Below, one piece after another: positions 16,681-27,867 of a DNA stretch of 64,000 nucleotides. The position numbers and the translations under genes were made by a program. Source of the stretch: an uncultured Bacteroidales bacterium. GTDB taxonomy: Bacteria; Bacteroidota; Bacteroidia; Bacteroidales; UBA932. Position 1 is the stretch's first letter, and each line of letters begins with the position of its first letter. The stretch lies in assembly GCA_949297365.1 (NCBI GenBank), contig CASFSL010000005.1, positions 47,057 to 111,056 of the forward strand, read 5' to 3'. The notes beneath the pieces are model-generated. The model did no database searches. It saw nothing but the letters and a program-made list of their open reading frames with translations, and had not been told where the DNA came from.

Positions 16681-16954
16681 TAACTAACTGTAAATCAAGT
16701 ACTACTTTTCAGGACTGCACCATCGCTTCTGTTTTATGACGGAAAGTGCCCAGGAAAACAGGTGCGGTATGGTAATTTCCTGGGTGAGGAGTGTTTTCCT
16801 CATCGGGTCGAAGGCCTGTTTGGAGCGGAGCGACTTGGCCCTTTCCTGGGAGAGGGTTGGGTGAGGAGTACTTTCCTTCTTCGGTCCAGTGCTGTAGGTG
16901 TTAAGGGGCAGATTGTCTTAATCGAGCAGTGTCTTGAATCGATATGCTGCGGGG

Positions 16955-19804
16955 TCAGGACCGAAGAAGGTAGCCGCCCTGGTCGCCGCCTTCGGGGCCG
17001 AGCTCGATGATGTGGTCGGCTGCGGCGATGATGTAGGGGTTGTGCTCGACGACGATAATCGTGTGGCCGCGGTCTATGAGGGCGCGGAATGAGGTCAGCA
17101 GTTTCTCTATGTCGTCGAAGTGCAGGCCGGTGGTCGGCTCGTCGAATATGAACAGTACCGGCTTGTCGGATACTGTACCCTTGGCTCCAGAATCCTTGCC
17201 CAGGCCGAGGAAGTAGGCGAGCTTGACGCGCTGGCTCTCGCCGCCGCTGAGGGTGCTGCTGCTCTGACCGAGGGCAACGTAGCCCAGTCCCACGTCGTGC
17301 AGGGGCTGGAGACGGGCCGCGATACGGGCGGCGGCAGGCTCGCCGGCAGCGGTGAAGAAGTCGATGGCCTCGTCCACGCTCATGTCGAGCACGTCGCTGA
17401 TATTCTTGCCCCGGTAGCGGACTTCAAGCACGTCCTGGATGAAACGTTTTCCTCCGCAGGACTCGCAGGTCATGACGATGTCGGCCATGAACTGCATGGG
17501 TATCTTGACTGTACCCTCGCCGAGACATTCTGGACAGCGGCCTCCGTCGATGTTGAAGGAGAAATGCGAGTGCCCGAAGCCGTTGACCTTGGCCAGCGGC
17601 TGCTCGGAGAATAGCTTGCGGATGTCGTCGTAGGCCTTGATGTAGGTCACGGGGTTGGAGCGGGAGCTGCGGCCTATCGGATTCTGGTCCACGAACTCGA
17701 CCGAGGATATGCGGTCCAGGTCACCGCGCAGCTCCCGGAACGAGCCGGGTCTGGCTCCGACCTGGTTGATCATCCGGTTGAGGGCAGGGTAGAGGATATC
17801 GCCCACGAGGGTGGACTTGCCCGAGCCGCTGACTCCGATGACAGCGGTCATGACATTGAGAGGAAAGCGCACGTCGATGTTCTTGAGGTTGTTCTCGCAG
17901 GCATCGCAGACCTCTATGTACTGCTTCCAGGGGCGTTTGACAGGGTCAATGGAAATCTTCTTCCTACCCAGCAGATACTCTAAGGTCAATGACCGGGGCC
18001 ATGCTGCAAGCAGGGCTGATGCGTCAGCCTCGGAGATATCCGTGGCCGGAGGAGGGCCACAGTAAACTACTTCGCCTCCATGCTTGCCGGCCCTCGGGCC
18101 TATGTCTATCAGCCAGTCTGCACTGCGGATAATCTCCTCGTCGTGCTCCACGACTATAACCGTGTTTCCGAGGTTGCGAAGGCTCTTGATGACTTCGATT
18201 AACCGTCCGGTGTCCCGGCTGTGAAGTCCGATGGACGGTTCGTCGAGGATGTACATCGAGCCGGTCAGGCTGTTGCCGAGGGAGCAGACGATGCTGATGC
18301 GCTGGCTCTCACCGCCGCTGAGGGTGTTGGACGCACGGTTCAGGGTCAGATAGGACAGCCCCACGTGGTCGATGTAGTACAGGCGGTCCCGTATCTCTTT
18401 CAGAGCCCTGGCTGCGATCTTCTCCTCGTAGGCCGGAAGCTGCAGAGAGTCGAAGAAGGCTATCAGGTCCTTGATGCTCATGGTCATCAGCTCATGGATG
18501 TTGCGCCCGCCGATACGTACGTACAGGGCCTCCCTGCGCAGCCGGCTGCCTTCACACTCGCGGCATACGGTCTTGCCGGAGTAGCGGCTGATCATGTATT
18601 TGTTCTGTATCTTGTACCGCTTGGCTTCCAGCTCTTTGAAGAAGGGATAGATGCCGGTGATGTACTTGTTGCCGTTCCAGAGGTCGCTTTTCTGCTTGGC
18701 CGTGAGGTCCTTGTAGGGGGTATGCACCGGGAAGCCGAATTTGTCCGCATTGGCCAGCACCTCTTCCTTGAAATACTTCATTACCTCCCCCTTCCAGCAG
18801 GCCACGGCATCCTGATAGACGGACAGGGCCTGATTGGGGATGACCAGCGACTCGTCGATGCCGATGATCTTGCCCAGACCCCCGCAGACGGGGCAGGCTC
18901 CCACCGGGCTGTTGTAGTTGAACATCCATTCTGTAGGCTCGGAGAACTGCATGCCGTCCGCCTCGAAGAGGGAGGAGAACCGCAGCAGGGCGTGTCCGTC
19001 CATGGCGGGGGAGAATGCGCAGGCGATGTGCCCGTCTCCCTTGTCAAATGCCGTCCGCACCGAGTCCATGACCCGGTTCTCCGTCTCCTCGTCCGCAAAT
19101 GTGCTGCTGTCGAAGGGGATACGGTCCACCATCAGGGCTACCTCCCGTCCTTCGGCGCGGCTTATGTCGGCCAGGAGCGAGTCGATCTTCTCCATCCGCC
19201 CGGCATTGTCCCCTGAGGGCAGAATGTACAGGCGGGAGAATCCCTCTTCCTTGAGGTTGAGCAGACGTTCGACCCGATATGCTTCCTCGCCCCAGCGGAT
19301 GTCCGCCAGTATGAAGCAGATGCCGGGCGAATATTCCTCGTCGGAAGGGTTCCCTGCAGGAACGGAGGAAGCGAGCGAGTGCAGCCGTTCCATGACGGAA
19401 GCCACTGTGTCGCAGCGCACTTCCTCACCGGTGACCGGCGAATAGGTGTGGCCTATCTTGGCGAAGAGCACCCGCAGGTAGTCGTAGATCTCGGTGGTGC
19501 TGCCGACGGTGGAGCGGGGGTTGCGGGTATTGACCCTCTGCTCTATGGCGATGGCGGGCGGGATGCCGGAGATACTCTCGACCGGCGGTTTGGACATTCT
19601 CCCGAGGAACTGACGGGCAAATGACGAGAGGCTTTCCGCGAAGCGGCGCTGCCCCTCGGCGAAAAGGGTGTCGAAGGCCAGAGAGGTCTTGCCTGAGCCG
19701 GACACACCCGTGATGACCGTGAACTTATTCCGGGGGATGTCCACGTCTATGCCCTTAAGGTTGTTGGCCGAGGCCTTTTTTATATGAATGTGCTCTTCTT
19801 CCAT
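16955..19804 (-). CDS. uvrA: excinuclease ABC subunit A
   Basis: A 949-residue UvrA, the damage-recognition ATPase of nucleotide excision repair, which loads UvrB at lesions. N-terminal Walker A is GVSGSGKTSLAFDTLF (residues ~34-49). The first zinc module has CPVCGG and CRECEG, the first signature LSGGESQRISIV is followed by YILDEPSIGLH, the second Walker A is GVSGSGKSTLVGD, the second zinc module has CPECLGEG and CESCGG, and the second signature LSGGESQRVKLA is followed by FIFDEPTTGLH. Length matches the family (~940). It is the last gene of the minus-strand operon, starting 5 nt after the Rel stop. Confidence 0.97.
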   Translation of the reverse strand: MEEEHIHIKKASANNLKGIDVDIPRNKFTVITGVSGSGKTSLAFDTLFAEGQRRFAESLSSFARQFLGRMSKPPVESISGIPPAIAIEQRVNTRNPRSTVGSTTEIYDYLRVLFAKIGHTYSPVTGEEVRCDTVASVMERLHSLASSVPAGNPSDEEYSPGICFILADIRWGEEAYRVERLLNLKEEGFSRLYILPSGDNAGRMEKIDSLLADISRAEGREVALMVDRIPFDSSTFADEETENRVMDSVRTAFDKGDGHIACAFSPAMDGHALLRFSSLFEADGMQFSEPTEWMFNYNSPVGACPVCGGLGKIIGIDESLVIPNQALSVYQDAVACWKGEVMKYFKEEVLANADKFGFPVHTPYKDLTAKQKSDLWNGNKYITGIYPFFKELEAKRYKIQNKYMISRYSGKTVCRECEGSRLRREALYVRIGGRNIHELMTMSIKDLIAFFDSLQLPAYEEKIAARALKEIRDRLYYIDHVGLSYLTLNRASNTLSGGESQRISIVCSLGNSLTGSMYILDEPSIGLHSRDTGRLIEVIKSLRNLGNTVIVVEHDEEIIRSADWLIDIGPRAGKHGGEVVYCGPPPATDISEADASALLAAWPRSLTLEYLLGRKKISIDPVKRPWKQYIEVCDACENNLKNIDVRFPLNVMTAVIGVSGSGKSTLVGDILYPALNRMINQVGARPGSFRELRGDLDRISSVEFVDQNPIGRSSRSNPVTYIKAYDDIRKLFSEQPLAKVNGFGHSHFSFNIDGGRCPECLGEGTVKIPMQFMADIVMTCESCGGKRFIQDVLEVRYRGKNISDVLDMSVDEAIDFFTAAGEPAAARIAARLQPLHDVGLGYVALGQSSSTLSGGESQRVKLAYFLGLGKDSGAKGTVSDKPVLFIFDEPTTGLHFDDIEKLLTSFRALIDRGHTIIVVEHNPYIIAAADHIIELGPEGGDQGGYLLRS

Positions 19805-19809
19805 CTGTC

Positions 19810-21992
19810 CTATTTTGAGATTCTGACCGCCGACAGTACGCCTTTGGTCTTGCGTATCGATGATATGATCTTGTCCAGCATGGAGTTGGATGATACGGAT
19901 ATCTGGAGCCGCAGGTCGTACTCCCCGGTGTTGCGGCCTCCGCGCGGAGTCATTGAGGAGGCCCTGAGCGATGCCCCGAAGTCGGTGACTTTCTGGATGA
20001 CGGCGGGGTAGGCGGCTGTGTCGTCAGCTATGATCTTGACGGTGGTCTGGAAACTGCTGGTCGTGGCGGTCTCCTTCCATCTGACCTTGACTATACGGTA
20101 GGGGTAGTTCTCAATGAGGCGGGCGGCGTTGGGGCAGGACATACGGTGAATCTTGATGCCTTCCTTGACTGATACGAACCCGAATACCTCATCGCCGTAG
20201 ATAGGGTTGCAGCAGCGGGCCATCTTGTAGGAGACATTGCTTAGCTTACCATCTATGGTCAGATAGTCGTCGGCTTTGTCCTTGGCCGTATTGTTCTTGA
20301 GGGCAGGCCCTTCCTTGACTGCTGCGGGCTGCTGGGGGGCATTCTCCCCCTCGGCTTCCTGCTGAAGCTTGCGGGAGAGATATGCCTTGATGTCCATGAT
20401 GTCCACACTCTCGTCCTCGATGGCGGCGTACAGGTCGCTGATGTTCCTGAGCTTGAATTTCTTGCACAGGATGGTCAGGTCCTCGTCCTCCAGTTCCATC
20501 TTCCAGTTCTTGAGTCTGCGTTCAAGCAGTTCACGGCCTGCGGCGGACTTCTTCAGTGCCTCTTCCTTGAGTTTCAGGCGTATCTTGTTGCGGGCCTTGG
20601 ACGAGACCACAAAGTTGAGCCAGTCGGGGGAGGGCCGCTGGTTCTTGCCGCTCTTTATCTCCACCACCTGACCGGTGCTGAGCCGGTCCTTGATGGAGGC
20701 CGGCTTGCCGTCAATGGTGGCGCCCACGCATTTGAGGCCGAGGTTGGTGTGTATATTGAAGGCGAAATCGAGTACCGTCGCTCCTTTGGGAAGTCTCCGC
20801 AGCTCCCCGTCCGGAGTGAAGACGAAGACGTCCTCGGAGAGGAACTGCGATACGTACTCGTAGTCGTTTTTATTATCGCTCTCCAGGATATTCCTCACGC
20901 TCTGGAGCCAGGGAGTCAGGCCTTTTTCCTCCTTTATGCCCTTGTAGGCCCAGTGGGAGGCATGCCCGTTCTCGGCCACGTCGTCCATTCGCCGTGTGCG
21001 TATCTGCACCTCCACGAAGATGTCGCCCCTGAACTGCACGGTAATGTGCAGAGACTCGTAACCGCTGCTCTTGGGCTTGGATATCCAGTCCCTCAGCCTG
21101 GATGTGTCCGGCCTGTATTCATCTGTGACCATGGAGTACACCTGCCAGCACAGCTCCTGCTCTTTCTCCCGGTTTACGCCCTCGTCGGTCTCTATGATGA
21201 TGCGCACGGCCAGCAGGTCCATGACTTTCTCAAAGGGAATATCCTGCTTCTGCATTTTCTTCCAGATGGACCAGGCGGCCTTGGTGCGCTGCTTGTAAGT
21301 GACCTTGATGCCTGAACCGGATATTTTGCGCTTGATCGGGATCAGGAATGCGTTCAGCAGCTCCTCGCGCTCGGCGGCTGTGGCTTTCAGTTTGTTGGTT
21401 ATCTCACGGTATTTCTCCGGCTCGGTGTGGCGGAAAAATATATTCTCCAGCTCTGTCTTGATGCCGTACAGACCCAGCTGGTGGGCGATGGGGATGTACA
21501 GGAACATGGTCTCGGTGACCTTGCGCTCCTGGGAGGTCTTGGGCAGCAGCTCGATGTTGCGCATCACGTCAAGGCGGTCGGCAATCTTGATGAGCATTAC
21601 CCTCGGATCTTTGGAGTAGGATACTATCAGGCGTTTGTAGTTCTCGGCCTCCAGGCGGGTCTCCTTGGGTTTGATGGCGGCTATCTTGTTGAGACTCTGC
21701 GCTATGTCTATGATTTCATGGGAAAATGTTCCCTTCGGGAGGTTCTGCAGCACCTCCGGGTAGAACCGGATGGTCTCATGGAGAAATACGGCAATGACGC
21801 TCTCGTAGCCGAGGTGGATGTCCTCCGCCACTATTCTGGCTACTCCCAGAGGGTGCTCTATGAAAGGATGCCGGTTCTCGCGCAGCTTGTCCTTCATGGC
21901 CTCTTCGGCTATGCGGTAGGCTTTGAGTATCTGCTCCTGCTGGTCGGGGGGATAGCAGTCGAGGATGGCTTTGAGAGTGTCTTCGGTTCCGT

Positions 21993-21996
<4 letters not shown>
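19810..21996 (-). CDS. RelA/SpoT-family (p)ppGpp synthetase
   Basis: A 728-residue long RSH enzyme that makes (p)ppGpp from ATP and GTP or GDP in the stringent response. The N-terminal HD hydrolase domain is degenerate: the HDxxED motif reads HETIRF (residues 73-78) and ADRLHNM reads ADRLDVM, so hydrolysis is probably lost. The synthetase domain (~240-360) is intact (DLLAVRIIIET, KSSGYESLHITVQF, EVQIRTRRMDDVAENG). Then come TGS (VFVFTPDGELRRLPKGATVL), a helical part, a zinc-finger-like CCNPIYGDEVFG segment and a C-terminal ACT domain. It lies between uvrB (4-nt overlap, ATGA) and uvrA (5-nt gap). Confidence 0.93.
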
Positions 21997-23995
<1,999 letters not shown>

Positions 23996-23999
<4 letters not shown>

Positions 24000-25453
24000 T
24001 TAGTGTGTAGTGTTACCCATTCTTCAGCGGCAGCTGTCAGTCGGTACTGCTGTTTCGGATGCTTAGGATGATCAGGGTAAAGCCGTTCAATCATACCGCT
24101 TTCCAGCGCAGGTGCGATATAACTTTCACGAAAATATTTCAGGTCTTTAATATTGCAGACCTCCGCCATTTCTTTCATGGTCATATAGGAAGTTCCCATC
24201 TTCAGAAGAAGTGATTCTACTTGGGGGGTGCTTGGGTGGTGCTTAGGGGGTGCTTGGGGGGTGCTTGAGGTGGGTCTTTTGAAAGTGATAGTTACAAAGC
24301 CGTCCTCAGAACACCATACAGGATCTTCTATCCCTTGTGCCCGGCATGCATCGATGATACGCCTTGCGCCACTTCCCCAGTTCTCCAGATAAGTCATTCG
24401 GTAAAGGGCTTCAGCCACTTTCAGATTGTGTGGAAACGATTCGTGTGGCTCCCTGATGTTCTCAGGTGTTATCTGTGGCGGAAACATACCAGGACTTGCT
24501 ATTTCTATACGGTCGTCATAGATGGCAAGACTGATAGTCAGATTGTAGTTTTCCCAATGGCGGTGGCAAAGGGCATTGATCAGTGCCTCTCTTAATGCAT
24601 GATAGGGTATTTCGAGCTGCTCCTCCCGTTCCAGGCTATGGTCGGTGATTCTGCCGCTGAGAGACAGATGCTTGAAGCAAAATGCAATTCCGGCTTCCAG
24701 CAACTCAAAAAAATTGCCTTCAGCGCGTTGATTGTCACGGAATCTGTTTTTATTTGTTCCGACAAACCGCGCCATTCTCAATGTGAACTGAGGATATTCC
24801 TCAATGTTCTTGGAAAAGAGCAGGACTGCTCCATTGGTGGGTATTCCGTTCTTAAGTAAATTCCATTTGGAAAGAATATCACCGATAGGTTCATACAATG
24901 CGGACTCAGGAATGCGCCCTCCTTCAATACCGCGGCGGATGCTATTGCGGATCAGGTTCTCGTTGAGGTCAGCTAAAGTCACACTGTCGGCAGCCAGTCT
25001 TTCCCATGCGTATACCTGAGGCTTATGAGCACGGATGCGTTCATCGTACATATATTGCGGCATGACTTTCGTCGTGCTCTCCACTTTGTAATAGGGGCAG
25101 CCGTGGAATGTATGTGGGTGCTCCCCCCAGACCCATCCGTCAAAATGCATGGCGATAACTTTGTTGCCGGGGTGTTCAGGCACATCTACATACACTACCT
25201 TTATGTCTACGGCAGGCTCTAATCCGGCTAAAGCCTGAGCAATCTCCCTTTTGGTCTTATCTGTTACTTCCTGTCCGATAATTTTAAGCGATGACGGAGC
25301 AATACCGAAAATCAGCCAACCGCCCTCAGTATTGAGAAACGCACACGCCGAATGCATGCCGTCCTTCAACTCACCGGTGCTTTTCTTCAGTTCCAGAGTC
25401 CTTGACTCATCGGCTGATACAAGTTTTTTTATATCTTCAAGTGTGATATTCAT
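23996..25453 (-). CDS. AlbA_2 (Schlafen-type) ATP-binding regulator
   Basis: A 485-residue protein of the COG2865 type. The AlbA_2/Schlafen domain spans residues ~10-130 (ESRTLELKKSTGELKDGMHS, LNTEGGWLIFGI), then a GHKL-like ATP-binding C-terminal domain (~270-375, ALREALINALCHRHW, SPGMFPPQITPENI, LENWGSGARRIIDACR). A Pro/His-rich repeat linker and a winged-helix end (~410-485, TMKEMAEVCNIKDLKYF) follow. The frame continues up to a TTG at 25474, but that codon is inside the -7 box; the ATG at 25453 (MNITLEDIKKL) is the sensible start. Such proteins are usually called transcriptional regulators, and some Schlafen-like homologues act in defence. Confidence 0.8.
24221..24274. repeat. G-rich short repeat in the AlbA_2 gene (G-quadruplex motif)
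   Basis: The plus strand (template strand of the gene) has guanine tracts of 6, 3, 5, 6 and 3 at 24223, 24234, 24246, 24256 and 24272, separated by GTGCTT-like units. It encodes a TPQAPPKHHPSTPQ linker. It is prone to slippage and able in principle to fold as a quadruplex. Confidence 0.6.
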
Positions 25454-25471
25454 TCGTTCTGATCTGTAGCG

Positions 25472-25500
25472 CAAATTTAACGATATTATTCGGAATATCG
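25472..25500 (-). promoter_or_regulatory. promoter and probable operator of the AlbA_2-uvrB-rel-uvrA operon
   Basis: On the minus strand a TAAATTTG -7 box (25479-25472) is directly preceded by a perfect inverted repeat, CGATATT-N6-AATATCG (25481-25500), which lies where the spacer between -33 and -7 would be. No TTTG is present at the right distance. The first gene encodes a winged-helix protein, so autoregulation is plausible. Confidence 0.5.
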
Positions 25501-25507
25501 GTGCACA

Positions 25508-26491
25508 TTACAGCATCATGGTGAGGTAGAAGATGAGGAGGGTGCGCTTTTTCATGACGGGGTAGGAGATGATGTCAGGGTCGTCGGTGGTCTTGTAGGT
25601 GTGGCGGTGGAAGCCGGAGGTGAAGACCAGGGCAGGGATGCCGGCCTCATGAAAGACAATCTGGTCGGAGAGCTGGTAGAACAACCGGGTGAAGTTCTCG
25701 CTGCCGTAGAAGGTGTGGTCGATGTCGAGGCCGATGTTGTAGTAGCGGTTGCACATGTCGATGAGGCCCCGGTCCTGCCTGCGCAGGGTCTTCTCGCCGA
25801 GGACTATCACGAAGTTGGTGTCGGCCTTGTGTACCGGTTCTATAACTGTGCCTATCTGGTCGATATTGATGGCGCAGATGATGCTGTCCTTTCCGATGAT
25901 CAGGTGATCGACGAAGTGTTTCGAGCCGGCCATGTTGAGTTCCTTGGCATCGAGGGCTGCGAAGATGATGTTCTTGTCCGGGCCTGTTCTGGTCTTTTTC
26001 ATGGTCCCGAACATGTCGGCGAGGTTGAGCAGGACGGTCACTCCGGAGGCGTTGTCATCGGCACCGTTGTAGATATTGCCGTCCAGGACACCCAGATGGT
26101 CGTAGTGAGCCGTGATGAGCACATATTCGTCCGACGGGACTGCGCTCGGCACGATGCCTATGACATTGCGTCCGACTGTGCCGCTTGCCGAGTCGGCCAG
26201 GAACGGCTGGTAGAAACTGCCTTCGCAGAACGGCTCCAGACCGTATTGCCGGAAATGGGTCTCGATATACCTTGCCACTCTCGCCGCATCCCTGGTGCCG
26301 GTGGCCCTGCCGTGATTCATGTCATGTGCCAGCCAGGTCATGAGCCGTTCCTGCTTGGCCTGGTAGACAATCTGCTCGTACATGGTGTACGGTCCCAGTG
26401 ACCGCCTGCGCTCCTGCGCCTGCAGGGCTGCGGTCGCCAGCATCAGTGCCATAACCAGTGCCGCCGGTATTATTTTATGAGTTCCTGTCAC
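25508..26491 (-). CDS. M28-family zinc metallopeptidase, exported
   Basis: A 327-residue exopeptidase (aminopeptidase class) with a signal peptide (cleavage after LQA, residue ~25). The two-zinc site can be followed: TAHYDHLG (His), YNGADDNASG (bridging Asp), DAKELNMAGS (general-base Glu region), NIDQIG (Asp) and HRHTYKTTDD (last His). Length and order are normal. It starts with GTG at 26491; no closer ATG retains the full signal peptide. It is downstream of the metal-efflux operon but separated from it by a terminator, so it is probably transcribed separately. It would trim peptides in the periplasm. Confidence 0.88.
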   Translation of the reverse strand: MTGTHKIIPAALVMALMLATAALQAQERRRSLGPYTMYEQIVYQAKQERLMTWLAHDMNHGRATGTRDAARVARYIETHFRQYGLEPFCEGSFYQPFLADSASGTVGRNVIGIVPSAVPSDEYVLITAHYDHLGVLDGNIYNGADDNASGVTVLLNLADMFGTMKKTRTGPDKNIIFAALDAKELNMAGSKHFVDHLIIGKDSIICAINIDQIGTVIEPVHKADTNFVIVLGEKTLRRQDRGLIDMCNRYYNIGLDIDHTFYGSENFTRLFYQLSDQIVFHEAGIPALVFTSGFHRHTYKTTDDPDIISYPVMKKRTLLIFYLTMML

Positions 26492-26585
26492 TGTACGGTT
26501 GTGTTATTCGGATTGTACCCGATAGAACGTGCGAATATACTAACTTCTTCGGAAATTGGTTCTATCCTGTCAATCATGAACGCGG

Positions 26586-26626
26586 TAGAAAAATCCGCTG
26601 CCTGGATTATTGTCCTGACAGCGGAT
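26586..26626 (-). terminator. terminator after the metal-efflux operon
   Basis: On the minus strand ATCCGCTG (26626-26619) pairs with CAGCGGAT (26600-26593), followed by TTTTTCT. It lies 28 nt past the stop of the CzcC-like gene. Confidence 0.8.
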
Positions 26627-26653
26627 ATGTTGTTGTATGGCGGAAAACTGGGT

Positions 26654-27853
26654 CTACAGCCGGTTCTGGTAGAGTTCGGAGAGAAGTCTACGGTACTGGT
26701 TCTCCAGGGTCAGGTAGGCGGACAGGTTGTTGTAGACGTTGTCGGCCTCTACATAGTAGTCAATGATGGAGAGCTGGCCTTCCAGAACTGCTGTCTTGAG
26801 CGCATCCAGTGTGCTGTGCATCAGGGGTACGTCGTAGGCCTCGACGGCGGAGCGGATCTGCTGTATCTCGTTGTACTTTGACATCAGCTGGGTCTCTGCC
26901 TGCATTCTGGCATTCTCCAGTTCGCTCTGGGCGGCCGTGTGGCGGGCCTCGGCGATTTTGGTCTTGTTGCGGGAGGAGAACAGGGGGATGGACGCACCGA
27001 CGAGAAATCCGTTGGCAGCCTCGTTCATGGATGTGTTGCGGCGGTAGCCAACTTCGAATTTGGGCAGCCAGTTCTGCTTGTTGACCTTGATCTCCTGTGC
27101 GGCTGCATCCACGGATGCCTCAGCGGAGAGGATGGCCGCATCCGTAGACATTATTTCTCCATAGAACTCATCGTAACTGATGATGTCTTGTGCCGCAGGG
27201 TAATCAGTAGCTGTAAGTTCCAGAGGGATGTTGCCGTTGAAGGCCCGCAGGGACTGGAGGGTGTTCTGGCGCGAGGCCTCGTTCTGGGCGACGAGGGTGC
27301 GGACATTCATCCGCTCCATCTTCACCTTATTGACATCTATGACATTGGCACCTCCCTCGGAGAAGCGCTTTTCCATCAGGGCGAGGAGCTCGTCGGCATT
27401 GGCCAGACGGGTGTCCAGAAGTTCTTTCTCCTGATTGAGACGGATAAGGTCCAGGCACAGCAGCTTGGCCTGCAGCAGAATGTCCCTGCGCTGGAGGGCG
27501 TACTGCATATCTAGGGCCTCATTCTGCAGTTTGCCGGATTTGCTCCTTGACACGTACTGCGAGGGAAAGTCGAAGCCCATGGACACCACCAGCTCGGAGC
27601 TGGCGACTCCGTCATAGCCACGGGTAAAGAAGGGGCTGTAGGATACGGAGAGGTCCTGCTGGAGGTTGTTCTGGGCCTGAATTTCTAGCCGTGAGGCTTC
27701 ATTGCTCTGCTGGAGGGCCTGAAGCTGGATGTTGTTCCGTTCCACGAAAGCCAGTACGGAATCTATGCTTTCTGTGGTCTGGGCCCTGAGGTTGCCGGCA
27801 GACAGGATAGCTGCCGGAACCAGAAGGGATGCTATTACGGTGTATTTATTCAT
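26654..27853 (-). CDS. CzcC/CusC-like outer-membrane efflux protein
   Basis: A 399-residue TolC-superfamily protein, the outer-membrane duct of a tripartite metal pump. The signal peptide ends near residue 24 (GNLRA-QTTE). Two repeats of paired long helices are seen (for example LQQSNEASRLEIQAQNNLQQ and AEASVDAAAQEIKVNKQNW), with strand segments VSYSPFFTRGYDG and PKFEVGYRRNTSM. The motif FLVGASIPLFSSRNKTKI is typical of the CzcC branch. It is the last gene of the operon, 14 nt after the RND pump. Confidence 0.86.
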   Translation of the reverse strand: MNKYTVIASLLVPAAILSAGNLRAQTTESIDSVLAFVERNNIQLQALQQSNEASRLEIQAQNNLQQDLSVSYSPFFTRGYDGVASSELVVSMGFDFPSQYVSRSKSGKLQNEALDMQYALQRRDILLQAKLLCLDLIRLNQEKELLDTRLANADELLALMEKRFSEGGANVIDVNKVKMERMNVRTLVAQNEASRQNTLQSLRAFNGNIPLELTATDYPAAQDIISYDEFYGEIMSTDAAILSAEASVDAAAQEIKVNKQNWLPKFEVGYRRNTSMNEAANGFLVGASIPLFSSRNKTKIAEARHTAAQSELENARMQAETQLMSKYNEIQQIRSAVEAYDVPLMHSTLDALKTAVLEGQLSIIDYYVEADNVYNNLSAYLTLENQYRRLLSELYQNRL

Positions 27854-27867
27854 ATCGGGGAAATGTC

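Larger units (their letters stand above)
15759..16954. other. gene-free, repeat-rich intergenic stretch (1.2 kb)
   Basis: No convincing coding sequence is present; two open frames of 64 and 76 codons (16106-16300, 16319-16549) have no recognisable motif or start context. The stretch begins with a -7 promoter element for the leftward gene (CAAATTTA, 15807-15814). It then holds a 183-bp element with inverted ends, two copies of an AGGATT..ATCGGGAGAA motif (16048-16069, 16076-16098), a 12/13 inverted repeat at 16268-16307, a 12-bp tandem repeat (16561-16606), a 14/16 inverted repeat (16630-16673), a 9-bp inverted repeat (16749-16784), and the direct repeat TGGGTGAGGAGT at 16781 and 16858. Confidence 0.7.

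Noticed and set aside
18221..19216. 331-codon open frame opposite uvrA
   Set aside because: Antisense shadow; uvrA motifs are continuous on the other strand.
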